NCBI RefSeq assembly: GCF_000474745.1
Contig: NZ_ASJR01000013.1
Span: forward strand, 1-64,000
DNA from: Chitinivibrio alkaliphilus ACht1
GTDB taxonomy: Bacteria > Fibrobacterota > Chitinivibrionia > Chitinivibrionales > Chitinivibrionaceae
Length of the DNA stretch: 64,000 bases
Reading direction: 5' to 3'
Shown in pieces: positions 53,250 to 62,356 of this stretch (its first letter is position 1; each line of letters opens with the position of its first letter). A program made the position numbers and the translations under genes. Under the pieces are notes generated by a model. It saw only the letters and a list, made by a program, of their open reading frames with translations. It ran no database searches and had not been told where the DNA came from.

Positions 53250-53278
53250 TAAATACAATCTCCTCTGAGGGAAGTCAA
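53250..53278 (-). promoter_or_regulatory. Promoter of the 45-residue peptide gene
   Basis: Minus-strand TTGACT (53278-53273) and TATTTA (53255-53250), spacer 17, leaving a leader of about 60 nt before the ATG. Confidence 0.6.
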
Positions 53279-53381
53279 CTCTTTTTACAAGATATCCATG
53301 GGCACAGGTGTGCTCCTTCCACGAGTGTATCAGATAAAAGGATCTGGCGTAATATATTTTGCTTGTACGAAGGAGCGTTAT

Positions 53382-54626
53382 ATGTTAGAAGATATCCAAA
53401 ATCTTCCCTTGTGGAAGAGTCTTAATACTGAGGTACGGCAGTTTTGCTTGTTTGTTACCGACACCTATGAATTTACTTTTCAGCAGAAGCGGCAGCTTTT
53501 GATATGGAGCGTTGATTTACAAATGTGGGGGTGTACTATAACACCCCTCAAGAATATGCTAGAGTGGAATGATAAGGCGACACGTAAGCAGAATGCCAGA
53601 GCTGCAGTTTCGTGCATACACACCTTTTGGAAGTCGAAAAAAAACGAGGGCCCTTTTTATTCAGGTGAAGGATTTGCGCCCAGTGATATTTCTCCACGGG
53701 TGCGTCGTGAAGATCGTCGTAGGAAAATTTTAGGAGAGTGCCCGGTGGCGTCGGAAAAGACGAGGTGCTGTAATTTAAAAACCCTTGATGCTGTACAGGG
53801 GTGTGGGTATGGGTGCTCCTACTGCTCTATTCAGTCTTTTTATTCAGGAGGCGAGGTGGTTTTTGATTCGCGTCTTTCTGAGCGCCTTAAGGAGCTTTCT
53901 CTGGAAAAAGATCGAATCTACCATATTGGTACGGGGCAGTCTTCCGATTCACTCATGTGGGGCAATACGAATAATCATCTTGCAGATCTGATGCATTTTG
54001 CAGATACGCACGAGCAGGTCATTCTTGAGCTTAAAACAAAATCCAATCGTGTTGATTGGTTGTTGGAGCATGAAATACCACGAAATGTAATCTGTACCTG
54101 GTCACTAAATCCACAGGATGTTATTTCCGCAGAAGAACATCATACTGCATCTTTACAGGATCGCTTGGATGCTGCTGAGAAAGTGGCACGGGCCGGGATA
54201 CGTGTGGGCTTTCATTTTCACCCCATGATGAGATATCACGGGTGGAAAGAAGGATATGGTACGATTTGTAGGATTCTCCAAGAACGATTTTCTCCCACGG
54301 AAGTTGTGTCAATTTCCTTTGGAGCCTTAACATTTATCAAGCCGGTTCTGAAAAAACTTCGTCAACGCGCTCTGCCCAGTCGAGTCTTGCAAATGCCCTT
54401 CGAAGAGATCGCTGGGCGATTTTCATATCCCCGAGAGATTAAAAAAGAGCTGTTTTCATACGCATATAATTGTTTCTCCCCTGGGTGGAAAGAGAGTGTA
54501 TTCTTTTATTTATGTATGGAGGATGCAACACTTTGGAAAGAGGTTTTTGGTTTTGAGTATTCCAGTAATGAAGCTTTGGAAGCATCTATGAATCAATGGT
54601 ATATGCGTAAAATTTCAGAAAAATAA
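53382..54626 (+). CDS. SPL-family radical SAM protein (spore-photoproduct-lyase-like)
   Basis: 414 residues with the radical SAM cluster Cys141-x3-Cys145-x2-Cys148 (CGYGCSYC), flanked by LKTLDAVQG, plus IGTGQSSDS and HFHPMM segments typical of the spore photoproduct lyase family. ATG 53382 is set by AAGGAG six bases upstream. In spore-formers this family repairs UV lesions; related proteins in non-sporulating bacteria have no firm function. An N-terminal helical region (1-100) precedes the barrel. Monocistronic, facing the rpsD terminator. Confidence 0.85.
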   Translation: MLEDIQNLPLWKSLNTEVRQFCLFVTDTYEFTFQQKRQLLIWSVDLQMWGCTITPLKNMLEWNDKATRKQNARAAVSCIHTFWKSKKNEGPFYSGEGFAPSDISPRVRREDRRRKILGECPVASEKTRCCNLKTLDAVQGCGYGCSYCSIQSFYSGGEVVFDSRLSERLKELSLEKDRIYHIGTGQSSDSLMWGNTNNHLADLMHFADTHEQVILELKTKSNRVDWLLEHEIPRNVICTWSLNPQDVISAEEHHTASLQDRLDAAEKVARAGIRVGFHFHPMMRYHGWKEGYGTICRILQERFSPTEVVSISFGALTFIKPVLKKLRQRALPSRVLQMPFEEIAGRFSYPREIKKELFSYAYNCFSPGWKESVFFYLCMEDATLWKEVFGFEYSSNEALEASMNQWYMRKISEK

Positions 54627-54657
54627 TTATTATAAGAGTGTCGTGATTTGAACCTAT

Positions 54658-54692
54658 CATAAAAAAAGGCCCATCCAGTTGGATGGGCCTTT
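54658..54692 (-). terminator. Terminator of rpsD
   Basis: A perfect 12-bp stem AAAGGCCCATCC/GGATGGGCCTTT with a 4-base loop, followed on the minus strand by T residues. It probably also stops transcription from the radical SAM gene on the plus strand. Confidence 0.95.
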
Positions 54693-54714
54693 GGTAAGTT
54701 CTTTGCATATCGTA

Positions 54715-55329
54715 TTATTTTGAGTAAAACTCAACAACAAGCTGGATATCTCCGGGAAGAACCACGTCTTCTCTTTGTGGCTTACGGAGTATTTTTCCAG
54801 TACCGTCAACCTTAGAGAATTCAAGCCATTCAGGAATTGTTTTTCCTGCATTTTCAGCAATGTAATCCTGTACTAACTTTTTACTTTTGTTACGATCGCG
54901 CACAGTAATAACATCATTTTCACATACAGTGTATGAGGGGATGTCCATTTTTTTACCATTTACACGGATGTGGTTATGATTTACCAGTTGACGCGCCTGA
55001 GAGCGGGTAGAGGCCATGCCAAGACGATATACCACATTATCAAGGCGTGACTCTAAGAGCGTAATCATGTTGCCATCGGTAACACCCTTGAGTTGTTTTG
55101 CCTTTTTAAAGGTATTACGGAACTGGCGCTCACTTAAGCCGTAACTATACCGAATCTTCTGTTTTTCTCCGAGTTGTTTCCCATACTCACTTACATTGGG
55201 ACGACGTTTTTTCTTTGGCCCTGGAGGTGCCGGTTTTTTGTCGAGAATGCGCGAGTATTTTTCATTCTCAAAAATATTGCTGCGAAATCGACGAACGATT
55301 TTTGCTTTTGGTTTTAGGTTTCTTGACAT
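54715..55329 (-). CDS. rpsD: 30S ribosomal protein S4
   Basis: 204 residues, normal length. Primary 16S-binding protein and nucleator of 30S assembly. The N-terminus lacks the zinc-binding cysteines (C-minus form), and the S4 RNA-binding domain is clear (LESRLDNVVYRLGMASTRSQ, VNGKKMDIPSY). ATG 55329 behind GAGGAG. It is a single gene here, away from the usual rpsM-rpsK-rpoA cluster. Confidence 0.98.
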   Translation of the reverse strand: MSRNLKPKAKIVRRFRSNIFENEKYSRILDKKPAPPGPKKKRRPNVSEYGKQLGEKQKIRYSYGLSERQFRNTFKKAKQLKGVTDGNMITLLESRLDNVVYRLGMASTRSQARQLVNHNHIRVNGKKMDIPSYTVCENDVITVRDRNKSKKLVQDYIAENAGKTIPEWLEFSKVDGTGKILRKPQREDVVLPGDIQLVVEFYSK

Positions 55330-55363
55330 CTTTTCTCCTCTATGTCTTCATTATTCTGCTGTT

Positions 55364-55398
55364 AAATTACTGTAGCCGCGGTAATTTGAGCCAGCAGG
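55364..55398 (-). promoter_or_regulatory. rpsD leader hairpin
   Basis: An inverted repeat AAATTAC/GTAATTT (55364-55387) encloses a loop containing CCGCGG, 35-60 nt upstream of the rpsD start. Free S4 represses its own mRNA in several bacteria through leader RNA structure, so an autoregulatory site is plausible. The leader shares GCCGCGGTAAT and GCCAGCAGG with the 16S 530-loop region, on the opposite strand and in swapped order; this may be chance. Confidence 0.4.
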
Positions 55399-55451
55399 AC
55401 TAACGAAATCGGTTATAATATAAAATACGCGAGCCTGTAAGGTGTAGAATA

Positions 55452-56834
55452 TTAATTTTTTGTCACTGGATAGAGACCGTCGAAACAGGCTTTGCAGTAG
55501 TTACAGCGCTGATCTTCAGGAAGTGCCGCAAGCATCCCTTCTATAGAAAGATAGGCAAGAGAATCAACATCAAAATAAGACTCGATCTCTTTCACATTTT
55601 TGTTGTTCGCCAAAAATTGGTCTTTACGGGGCATATCAATACCGTAAAAGCAGGGGTGTAGAACCGGTGGCGAAGCAATGCGTAAATGCACTTCACGTGG
55701 TTCAGCTGTTCTGAGGAGTTTAACAATCTTCCGCATGGTTGTACCCCGGACAATGGAGTCATCCACGACAATAATTTTTTTCCCTTTTATAAGAGATTTA
55801 ACAGGATTGAATTTAACCCGAACACCAAAATTACGGCCGCTCTGCTTTGGCTGGATAAAGGTTCGCCCTACATAATGATTTCTGATAAGGCCATGTTGGA
55901 AGGGTATTTGCGCCTCTTCTGCATACCCGAGAGTTGCCACTGTTGCAGAGTCGGGAACACTCATTACAAAGTCAGCATCGGCAACAGGATTTTCCGTAGC
56001 AAGTTGTCGTCCCATTTCTCGGCGGACTGCATCTACGGATTGACCAAAAATGCGAGAATCAGGACGGGAAAAATAGATATGCTCAAAAATACAGTGAGCA
56101 TATGTTTTTACGGGTTTAAACTTTGGTATTTCAAAGGATCGGACCCCATCACGGGTAATCTTGATCATCTCGCCAGGTTGTATTTCTCGAATCTCTTGGG
56201 CGCCGAGGAGATCAAAGGCGCATGTTTCAGAGGCAACCGTATAGGCACCGTCTATTTTCCCAAGACTGAGCGGCCGGATGCCGTAGTGGTCACGAGCTGC
56301 ATACAGGGCGTCCTTGGTTAAAAAAAGCATGGAATAGGCGCCAAGTGCATTTGAAAGGGAGTCGAGGATCATGCTGTCGAGAGTTTTATGGCGCGAGTTT
56401 GCCATAAGGTGCATTACCACATCGGTGTCGTTTGTCGAGGTAAAAATTGACCCCGCATTTTCCATTTCAGTCCGTAATTCCTGGGCATTAATCAGATTTC
56501 CATTATGCGCACAGGCGATCTGCCCTGCCTTAAAGTCAATCAGCATGGGTTGTGCGTTTTCAAGGCCCGACCCTCCTGTCGTGGAGTAGCGATTATGGCC
56601 AATGGCTGCGGTTCCGGCAAGTGAGTCGATAATGGCAGTATCGTTAAATACGTCTTTTACCAGCCCAGAGTTTGCATAGCGTTTAAGTAGTTTTCCGTCA
56701 GATGAGCAAATTCCGGATGCTTCCTGTCCACGGTGCTGTAGGGCATATAATCCGTAATACGTAAAATTTGCCGCATCTTCATGATTGAATATGCCAAATA
56801 CACCACACTCTTCTTTAATAGAACTTTCTACCAT
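55452..56834 (-). CDS. purF: Amidophosphoribosyltransferase
   Basis: First committed enzyme of purine synthesis, transferring glutamine nitrogen to PRPP. 460 residues; a short propeptide precedes nucleophile Cys10 (EECGVFGIFN), as in the Bacillus type. The PRPP loop is VVDDSIVRGTT, and C-terminal cysteines (CNYCKACFDG, plus an earlier HPCFYGID) suggest an iron-sulfur cluster. ATG 56834 has AGGTAG upstream. Follows pyrG by 20 bp. Confidence 0.97.
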   Translation of the reverse strand: MVESSIKEECGVFGIFNHEDAANFTYYGLYALQHRGQEASGICSSDGKLLKRYANSGLVKDVFNDTAIIDSLAGTAAIGHNRYSTTGGSGLENAQPMLIDFKAGQIACAHNGNLINAQELRTEMENAGSIFTSTNDTDVVMHLMANSRHKTLDSMILDSLSNALGAYSMLFLTKDALYAARDHYGIRPLSLGKIDGAYTVASETCAFDLLGAQEIREIQPGEMIKITRDGVRSFEIPKFKPVKTYAHCIFEHIYFSRPDSRIFGQSVDAVRREMGRQLATENPVADADFVMSVPDSATVATLGYAEEAQIPFQHGLIRNHYVGRTFIQPKQSGRNFGVRVKFNPVKSLIKGKKIIVVDDSIVRGTTMRKIVKLLRTAEPREVHLRIASPPVLHPCFYGIDMPRKDQFLANNKNVKEIESYFDVDSLAYLSIEGMLAALPEDQRCNYCKACFDGLYPVTKN

Positions 56835-56854
56835 TATCAACTACCTCGATAAGT

Positions 56855-58462
56855 TTATTTCGACGAATGAAAAGTTTTTGCCGCGTGTACAAACCCTGAG
56901 AATAGAGGGTGTGGTGCCACAGGGCGGGATTTAAATTCCGGATGAAATTGGACACCCATGAAAAAGGGGTGGTTGGTGAGCTCTACAATTTCAACAAGGT
57001 TTTTCTCCTTGTAGTGACCAGAAAACACCATGCCTTTTTCTTCAAACATATAATAATAGCTATTGCTAAATTCGAAGCGGTGGCGGTGTCGTTCATGAAC
57101 CGTATCTTCTCCGTACAGGGTATGAGCGAGGCTTCCCCGTGTCAATTGGCAGGGGTAGGAGCCAAGACGCATTGTTCCACCCATCTGCTCAATGGCATGC
57201 TGTTCTTCCATGAGGGCGATTACGGCATCTTTTGTTGACTCATTCAGTTCTGTACTATTGGCTTCAGCAAGGCCCATGACATTACGGGCAAACTCAACCA
57301 CAGCCATCTGCATGCCAAGGCAGATGCCGAAAAAAGGAACTGACTGTTCACGGGCAAAGCGAATCGCCTCTATCTTTCCTTCATGACCGCGTTTGCCAAA
57401 ACCGCCGGGGATAAGAATTCCGTCCATGGATGCAAGGAAGTGTTCTGCGCCGTCAGCTTCAATATCTTCAGCTTTTATGCTGTGAATATGGATGCGCGCA
57501 CCATGTTGAGCACCACTATGGTCAAGGGCTTCATGGATAGATTTATACGCATCAATGAGTTCAGAATATTTACCTACAACAGCAATATTGATCTCACTGG
57601 TTGCATGAGATACATTTGCTGTATATTCACGCCATTTGTCGAGGCTTCGTTTTCCCGAGGCAAGACCAAAATAGTCGAGTATAATTGTGTCAATATTCTG
57701 TTCTGCGTAAGCAAGGGGCACCTGGTAGATCGTTTGATCTACATCAAAGGCCTCAATAACATTATCGCGGTCAACATTGCAAAAGAGAGAAAGCTTATCC
57801 ATGACATCTGGCTGTAGATGCTTCTCTGTGCGACAGACCAGCATATCTGGAATTATCCCGATTTCACGAAGACGACCCACAGAATGCTGGGTTGGTTTTG
57901 TTTTTACTTCCCCTGCTTTACTGAGAAAAGGGATGAGAGTTACATGAATAAAGAAGACATTTTTTGCTCCCTTTTTCAAGCGAAACTGCCGGAGAGCCTC
58001 AAGAAAGGGGAGCCCCTCAATGTCGCCAACTGTACCACCAATCTCTGTAATAACAATGTCTACATCTGAGTTGTCAAAACTATGGATTGCACGACAAATC
58101 TCACCGGTAACATGGGGAACCACTTGTACTGTTCCACCCAAAAAGTCGCCACGACGCTCCTTGCGGAGAATGGAGTCGTAGATTTTTCCCGCCGTAAAAT
58201 TGCAATATTTATTTGTAGAGACGCCGGTGAATCGTTCGTAATGGCCGAGATCCAGGTCTGTTTCTGTCCCATCGTCCGTTACGTAGACCTCTCCATGCTC
58301 ATAGGGGTTCATTGTGCCGGGGTCAACGTTTAAATAGGGGTCAAATTTCTGCAGGATTACTTTCAGTCCACGGGATTTTAATAAGAGACCGATTGAGGCA
58401 GCTGTAATCCCTTTTCCAAGAGATGAAACAACACCACCGGTGATAAAAATATGTTTTGGCAT
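56855..58462 (-). CDS. pyrG: CTP synthase
   Basis: Makes CTP from UTP, ATP and glutamine. 535 residues; synthetase domain (KHIFITGGVVSSLGKG, EIGGTVGDIE) and a class I amidotransferase domain with nucleophile Cys in FFGICLGMQ and His/Glu in GVQFHPEF. ATG 58462 behind AAGGAG. First gene of pyrG-purF, joining pyrimidine and purine synthesis under one transcript. Confidence 0.97.
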   Translation of the reverse strand: MPKHIFITGGVVSSLGKGITAASIGLLLKSRGLKVILQKFDPYLNVDPGTMNPYEHGEVYVTDDGTETDLDLGHYERFTGVSTNKYCNFTAGKIYDSILRKERRGDFLGGTVQVVPHVTGEICRAIHSFDNSDVDIVITEIGGTVGDIEGLPFLEALRQFRLKKGAKNVFFIHVTLIPFLSKAGEVKTKPTQHSVGRLREIGIIPDMLVCRTEKHLQPDVMDKLSLFCNVDRDNVIEAFDVDQTIYQVPLAYAEQNIDTIILDYFGLASGKRSLDKWREYTANVSHATSEINIAVVGKYSELIDAYKSIHEALDHSGAQHGARIHIHSIKAEDIEADGAEHFLASMDGILIPGGFGKRGHEGKIEAIRFAREQSVPFFGICLGMQMAVVEFARNVMGLAEANSTELNESTKDAVIALMEEQHAIEQMGGTMRLGSYPCQLTRGSLAHTLYGEDTVHERHRHRFEFSNSYYYMFEEKGMVFSGHYKEKNLVEIVELTNHPFFMGVQFHPEFKSRPVAPHPLFSGFVHAAKTFHSSK

Positions 58463-58544
58463 TCTTGCTCCTTGTGTCCGCAAAGTTGTCTAAAAATAAT
58501 ATCTGCGTACGGTGAGTGCAGTGCCAATCTGATTTCTTTTCATA

Positions 58545-58577
58545 TAAAAAAAGGGAAGCTCAAGGCTTCCCTTTTTT
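58545..58577 (-). terminator. Terminator of the acidic secreted-protein gene
   Basis: GGGAAGC and GCTTCCC pair around a 5-base loop with A and T runs on both sides, so it may work in both directions. It lies 22 bp after the gene's stop. Confidence 0.88.
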
Positions 58578-58598
58578 CTGCATGGTCTGTACTTCTTG

Positions 58599-60629
58599 TT
58601 ATCGTTGAACCGTGAAGGCTCGTACGAAATTGGCAGACTCTCCACCCTTTGAAACTGCACGGAGAATATAGGTTCCGTTTGACAGATTATCTGTGGAGAT
58701 GGAGGCTACGGAGCCACTATTTACAAGGTCCTGGGTCTGTATTAGCTGTCCATTGACAGAGTAAATCATGGCGGTTGCAGATTCAATGTTTTGCGGAATC
58801 GCAAGATTCACCGCATCTCTATCTACCCGGAGTGAGAAGTTTGTTTCTCCTCGCTGGGTATCAGAAACGACAAGGTCTGTGATATCCCGCGTACGACGGT
58901 GCGTGCCTTCTACGAAACGCACATTGTGAATCTCAATAGAGCCTTCATCAGCTTCTTGTCCCTGATAGACAAAGGCGATATTTTCAATTTCATTAGGGCG
59001 GAAGGATTTATCGCGATCTTGACTATTCCACCACGGAAGGGTGAGGTCGTCAAAGGAGATCGTTGCTGTTTTTGTTTCCCCATTTGTACCGGGAACAGCA
59101 ACATAAAAGGAGGTTCCGCTCTGCTCGAATTCGTTTGAATCATAGATACGAACCTGAAGCCATTCTACTTCTGCCGAGGTTGAGTAGGTAAAGCGAAGGC
59201 CATCATATCCATGTCCTTCCGCATTGTACCACTCGCTTTCATCGCGTGCGGTAAACATATTCATGGCAAGACCGGCATAGGGCTGAATGAGAACCAAGTC
59301 TCCATCAGAGGATTCAGTTTCCTCAGTACCACCCAAGACGAAATTCATGTGCAACTCATCAGTTTCATCTGTTACTTCGTCAAGGGTAAGCTCGCTACCG
59401 GTACTTCCGTATTCATACCACGCGTTGAAGGTTCCTTCATCGTCTTCACCAATGAGGTTGGTGGGACCCATGTTCCAGATAAGGCTTCCATCCGTACCAA
59501 AATCTGTGTTCCATGCATCTTCTTCGGGAAGTTGATCTTCGAAGACAGGAGTGTAGTCTGATATGGTAATGTTGTCGATGTAGAGAGTTACTTCTTCACC
59601 GCTTACTACACTGTTAATTGAAGAGGTGTGAGCATCTCCAGTTCGAACTTCCACAGACCACTGAAGGCGTTCGGCACGATCCCAGCGAGGTGCTGCTTCT
59701 GCCCACTCTGCAAAGGTCTCTGCATCAGGAGCTTCAAAGCCGAAGAAATGACGCTCGGGGTTATCTTCTCCGTCACGCTGTACCCATTCAATATCTCCTT
59801 CTTCATCAATCTCTGGTTCCCAGATATCTCCTCGTGATGCCCACGCATGATCGAGGCGGAATCGAGATGGATCATGATTGTCCTCATCAAAATATTTAAC
59901 ACTATCATGCTCATGCTCAAGAACAATATCGTAGCGCTGCCACTCAGGGCCAACTTCAATGTTTACACTGTATGACCAGTCACGAAAATCAAAAAGCTTT
60001 TGTGCGGTACCCACGGAAAATTCAACCACAAGATCTTCCTCAAAGAGCTCTGCTTCGTCTGGCAGGTCTGCCTTTGCGTAGAAGCTAATAGTCATGCCTT
60101 CTTCAAGAATTGCGTATTGTCCTGTAGGTTTAAGCCCCGTACCAATACCGACAAAGTTATTGTAACGCAGATCGTCGTGGTGATCATATTGAGGGCGAAC
60201 TTCTTCGTCTATGATAAAAGAGGCGGAAAAACCGCGTCCGCCGTCATACCCAATCCCGTCAGCTGCCACTACAGAGGGGTAATTTTTAGATATCTCATGG
60301 ATGTGAGTTCCGCCGGGAAGATACGTCGTGTCATACCCAACTTCACCGATCTCCATTCCGCTAATATGGGTAAACCGTGATGATCCGCCTTCAAGCATGC
60401 CGTTTTCATCGTTGTAATATCCAGCATCATCATCCCATGAAGATGCTTTCCATGACGGTGTTCCGTCGTCGTACAAATACCATGCACCGTTATTGTAGTT
60501 CATGACGTCGGAACCGCCGTCGCGGTTTTCGAAATCGTCAAGGACATACTCGGATGCAAAGGCAGAGCCCGCAACAAGGCATAAGCCTGTTAGGAGCGCA
60601 AGTCCGTTTTTCATTGAGCGATTACGCAT
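58599..60629 (-). CDS. Large acidic secreted protein with sorting-type C-terminal domain
   Basis: 676 residues, ATG 60629 behind GAGGAG. Signal peptide (1-25, ending AFASEYVL). Two lectin-like beta-sandwich segments resembling carbohydrate-binding/CIA30-type domains (about 28-330 starting YVLDDFENRDGG, and about 385-580 with LDEVTDETDEL and VRIYDSNEF), and a C-terminal 75-residue beta domain (YSVNGQLIQ, LSNGTYILRAV) of the Por secretion/T9SS type A sorting kind. Very rich in Asp and Glu, with few Lys, as seen in salt- or alkali-adapted secreted proteins. No catalytic motif recognised; a surface polysaccharide-binding role is inferred. Ends before a terminator. Confidence 0.8.
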   Translation of the reverse strand: MRNRSMKNGLALLTGLCLVAGSAFASEYVLDDFENRDGGSDVMNYNNGAWYLYDDGTPSWKASSWDDDAGYYNDENGMLEGGSSRFTHISGMEIGEVGYDTTYLPGGTHIHEISKNYPSVVAADGIGYDGGRGFSASFIIDEEVRPQYDHHDDLRYNNFVGIGTGLKPTGQYAILEEGMTISFYAKADLPDEAELFEEDLVVEFSVGTAQKLFDFRDWSYSVNIEVGPEWQRYDIVLEHEHDSVKYFDEDNHDPSRFRLDHAWASRGDIWEPEIDEEGDIEWVQRDGEDNPERHFFGFEAPDAETFAEWAEAAPRWDRAERLQWSVEVRTGDAHTSSINSVVSGEEVTLYIDNITISDYTPVFEDQLPEEDAWNTDFGTDGSLIWNMGPTNLIGEDDEGTFNAWYEYGSTGSELTLDEVTDETDELHMNFVLGGTEETESSDGDLVLIQPYAGLAMNMFTARDESEWYNAEGHGYDGLRFTYSTSAEVEWLQVRIYDSNEFEQSGTSFYVAVPGTNGETKTATISFDDLTLPWWNSQDRDKSFRPNEIENIAFVYQGQEADEGSIEIHNVRFVEGTHRRTRDITDLVVSDTQRGETNFSLRVDRDAVNLAIPQNIESATAMIYSVNGQLIQTQDLVNSGSVASISTDNLSNGTYILRAVSKGGESANFVRAFTVQR

Positions 60630-61037
60630 AATTTCTCCTCGAGTTTATAAATGAAACACATTCTCTCTCTTAAATATATAAAAAAACTTAAAAACTTCTG
60701 TATATATTTTGTATTATCTAGCACCATTGTCATATTTGTATGTCTATTTGTTCCTTGTCTTTTTTCCTGAATTGGTGAAATGTTTTCCAGTTTAGCCTAT
60801 TTCTTTTCACATTTCAAGCTTTTTTTACTCCTCACATAGAAAGAACGGTCTTTCCTTCGTTCTCTCCGTGAGGATGTCTCTGTTTTGTTGACATTTTTCC
60901 ATGTGTTCTATTCGGAATGTTTTTTCCGGAAAATAGCAAGTATGGGAAAGGTCTTTTTTTTAAAGTAATGGGTGGCAATATGTGGGCAGTATGCTATACT
61001 AACCTACGTGTTCTATTTACTCTGCGAAGAGGGTGTA
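60630..61037. other. 408-bp AT-rich gap between divergent genes
   Basis: No gene seen. It should hold promoters for the secreted protein (minus) and cheV (plus). A plus-strand TTGACA (60888-60893) lacks a matching -10. Near cheV a TATACT (60994-60999) lies 16 bases after TGGCAA, and the same TGGCA also fits a weak sigma-54 pattern (TGGCA, then GC 10 bases later). Confidence 0.4.
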
Positions 61038-61955
61038 ATGTTTACAGAAAAAAAAGAGGATATTCTCTTAGAGTCCGGCACAAACGAAGTGGAATTTCTC
61101 GTTGTGGAAGTACAGGGGCAGCTTTTTGGCATAAATGTGGCGAAGGTGCGTTCCATTCAACAATATTTTCCCGATAAAGTAACCCCGATTCCTGATAGTC
61201 ATCCCGCGGTGTTGGGTATGTGGCGGGAACGAAAAGAGACGATTAATCTCATCGATTTAGCAGGGGCCATCGGCAAAGAAAAAGTACAGGAATATGAACG
61301 GGAGATAATCGTTGTTACTGAATTTAATGCGGTGGTAAACAGCTTCTTAGTACAGGGTGTCCGCCGAATTTATCGTATTTCTTGGGATAATCTCACCCCG
61401 GTGAGTGAGTTTTCTTCTACCAATTCTCATGTCACTGGGTCGGTGTATATTGATGATACGGAGATCATGATACTTGATCTGGAACAGATTATTTCCCAGA
61501 TATATCCGGACATGATTATTGAAAAACCACAGAAAGCGGTGAGTGATCCGGATCGTCATAAAACACGTGAGCAGTTATTTGTGCTTTTTGCTGAAGACTC
61601 AAAGTTGATTCGCAGCAGTGTGGCAGAGCAACTTGTGGAAGGAGGGTTCTCATCTTTAGAATCCTTTGAAAACGGTTTGGATCTTTTTGAATATCTTCGA
61701 AAAGAGTTTGCAACTATCTCCGCAACACATCGCGTGGTCATTCTCACTGACATAGAAATGCCGAAAATGGATGGACTCACCTTAACCAAGCGAGTTCGTG
61801 AAGACTTTCCCGATGCAGATATTCCTGTTATTGTGTTTTCCAGCTTGATAAATCAGCAGATGATTGAGAAGTGCAAAAGTGTTGGGGCTGATCGATACAT
61901 TGCCAAGCCAAGTTATACACAACTGATGAATTGTATTGATGAGTTTTGCAATTAG
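61038..61955 (+). CDS. cheV: Chemotaxis coupling protein CheV
   Basis: 305 residues: CheW-like coupling domain (about 12-155, VVEVQGQLFGINVAKVRSI) and a C-terminal receiver (about 175-300) with Asp238 (LTDIEMPKMDG) and Lys in AKPSY. Links chemoreceptors to CheA and adapts signalling through phosphorylation. ATG 61038 has GAGGG upstream. No other che or flagellar genes are nearby. Confidence 0.93.
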   Translation: MFTEKKEDILLESGTNEVEFLVVEVQGQLFGINVAKVRSIQQYFPDKVTPIPDSHPAVLGMWRERKETINLIDLAGAIGKEKVQEYEREIIVVTEFNAVVNSFLVQGVRRIYRISWDNLTPVSEFSSTNSHVTGSVYIDDTEIMILDLEQIISQIYPDMIIEKPQKAVSDPDRHKTREQLFVLFAEDSKLIRSSVAEQLVEGGFSSLESFENGLDLFEYLRKEFATISATHRVVILTDIEMPKMDGLTLTKRVREDFPDADIPVIVFSSLINQQMIEKCKSVGADRYIAKPSYTQLMNCIDEFCN

Positions 61956-62008
61956 GGTGGAGATAAGCTATTTTATAAATCTATACTATAATGAAAGGCC
62001 TACCACCC

Positions 62009-62356
62009 ATGTTTGGACGAGGATCACGTACAAATAAACAGGACATGCACCGAGAGTTGTTTAAAAAGCAGCAACAGGTTCAGCAGGTATATCAAAAGCG
62101 ATTGTCTGGCAAAAACATTAATGCCTTAAACACGTTTCTCTCCTCAGGAAAACAGCCAGGGTCTGCGGAGTTTTTTAAACTGCATCCCCTCGTGCAGGAG
62201 GTTGTGCTGAAACTCAATCTCACCAGTATTGATGTTATGGCAAAGCACACGAGAAATCCTATTAAAAAAGGGGTCTTCCTTTTACAAAAAGCGATGTTTA
62301 AGCGGCTTGCGCGGGGAAATCAGAAGAAGAGAACCCCGAAAAAGAAGAAGAAATAG
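62009..62356 (+). CDS. Small basic protein of unknown function
   Basis: 115 residues, ATG 62009 with AAAGG ten bases before it. No family recognised. Helical, with a strongly Lys/Arg-rich C-terminus (KKRTPKKKKK) suggesting nucleic-acid or ribosome binding. The next gene starts on the base after its stop, so the two are co-translated. Confidence 0.65.
   Translation: MFGRGSRTNKQDMHRELFKKQQQVQQVYQKRLSGKNINALNTFLSSGKQPGSAEFFKLHPLVQEVVLKLNLTSIDVMAKHTRNPIKKGVFLLQKAMFKRLARGNQKKRTPKKKKK

Noticed and set aside
60888-60914. Sigma-70 promoter from TTGACA at 60888
   Set aside because: No acceptable -10 box 16-18 bases downstream.
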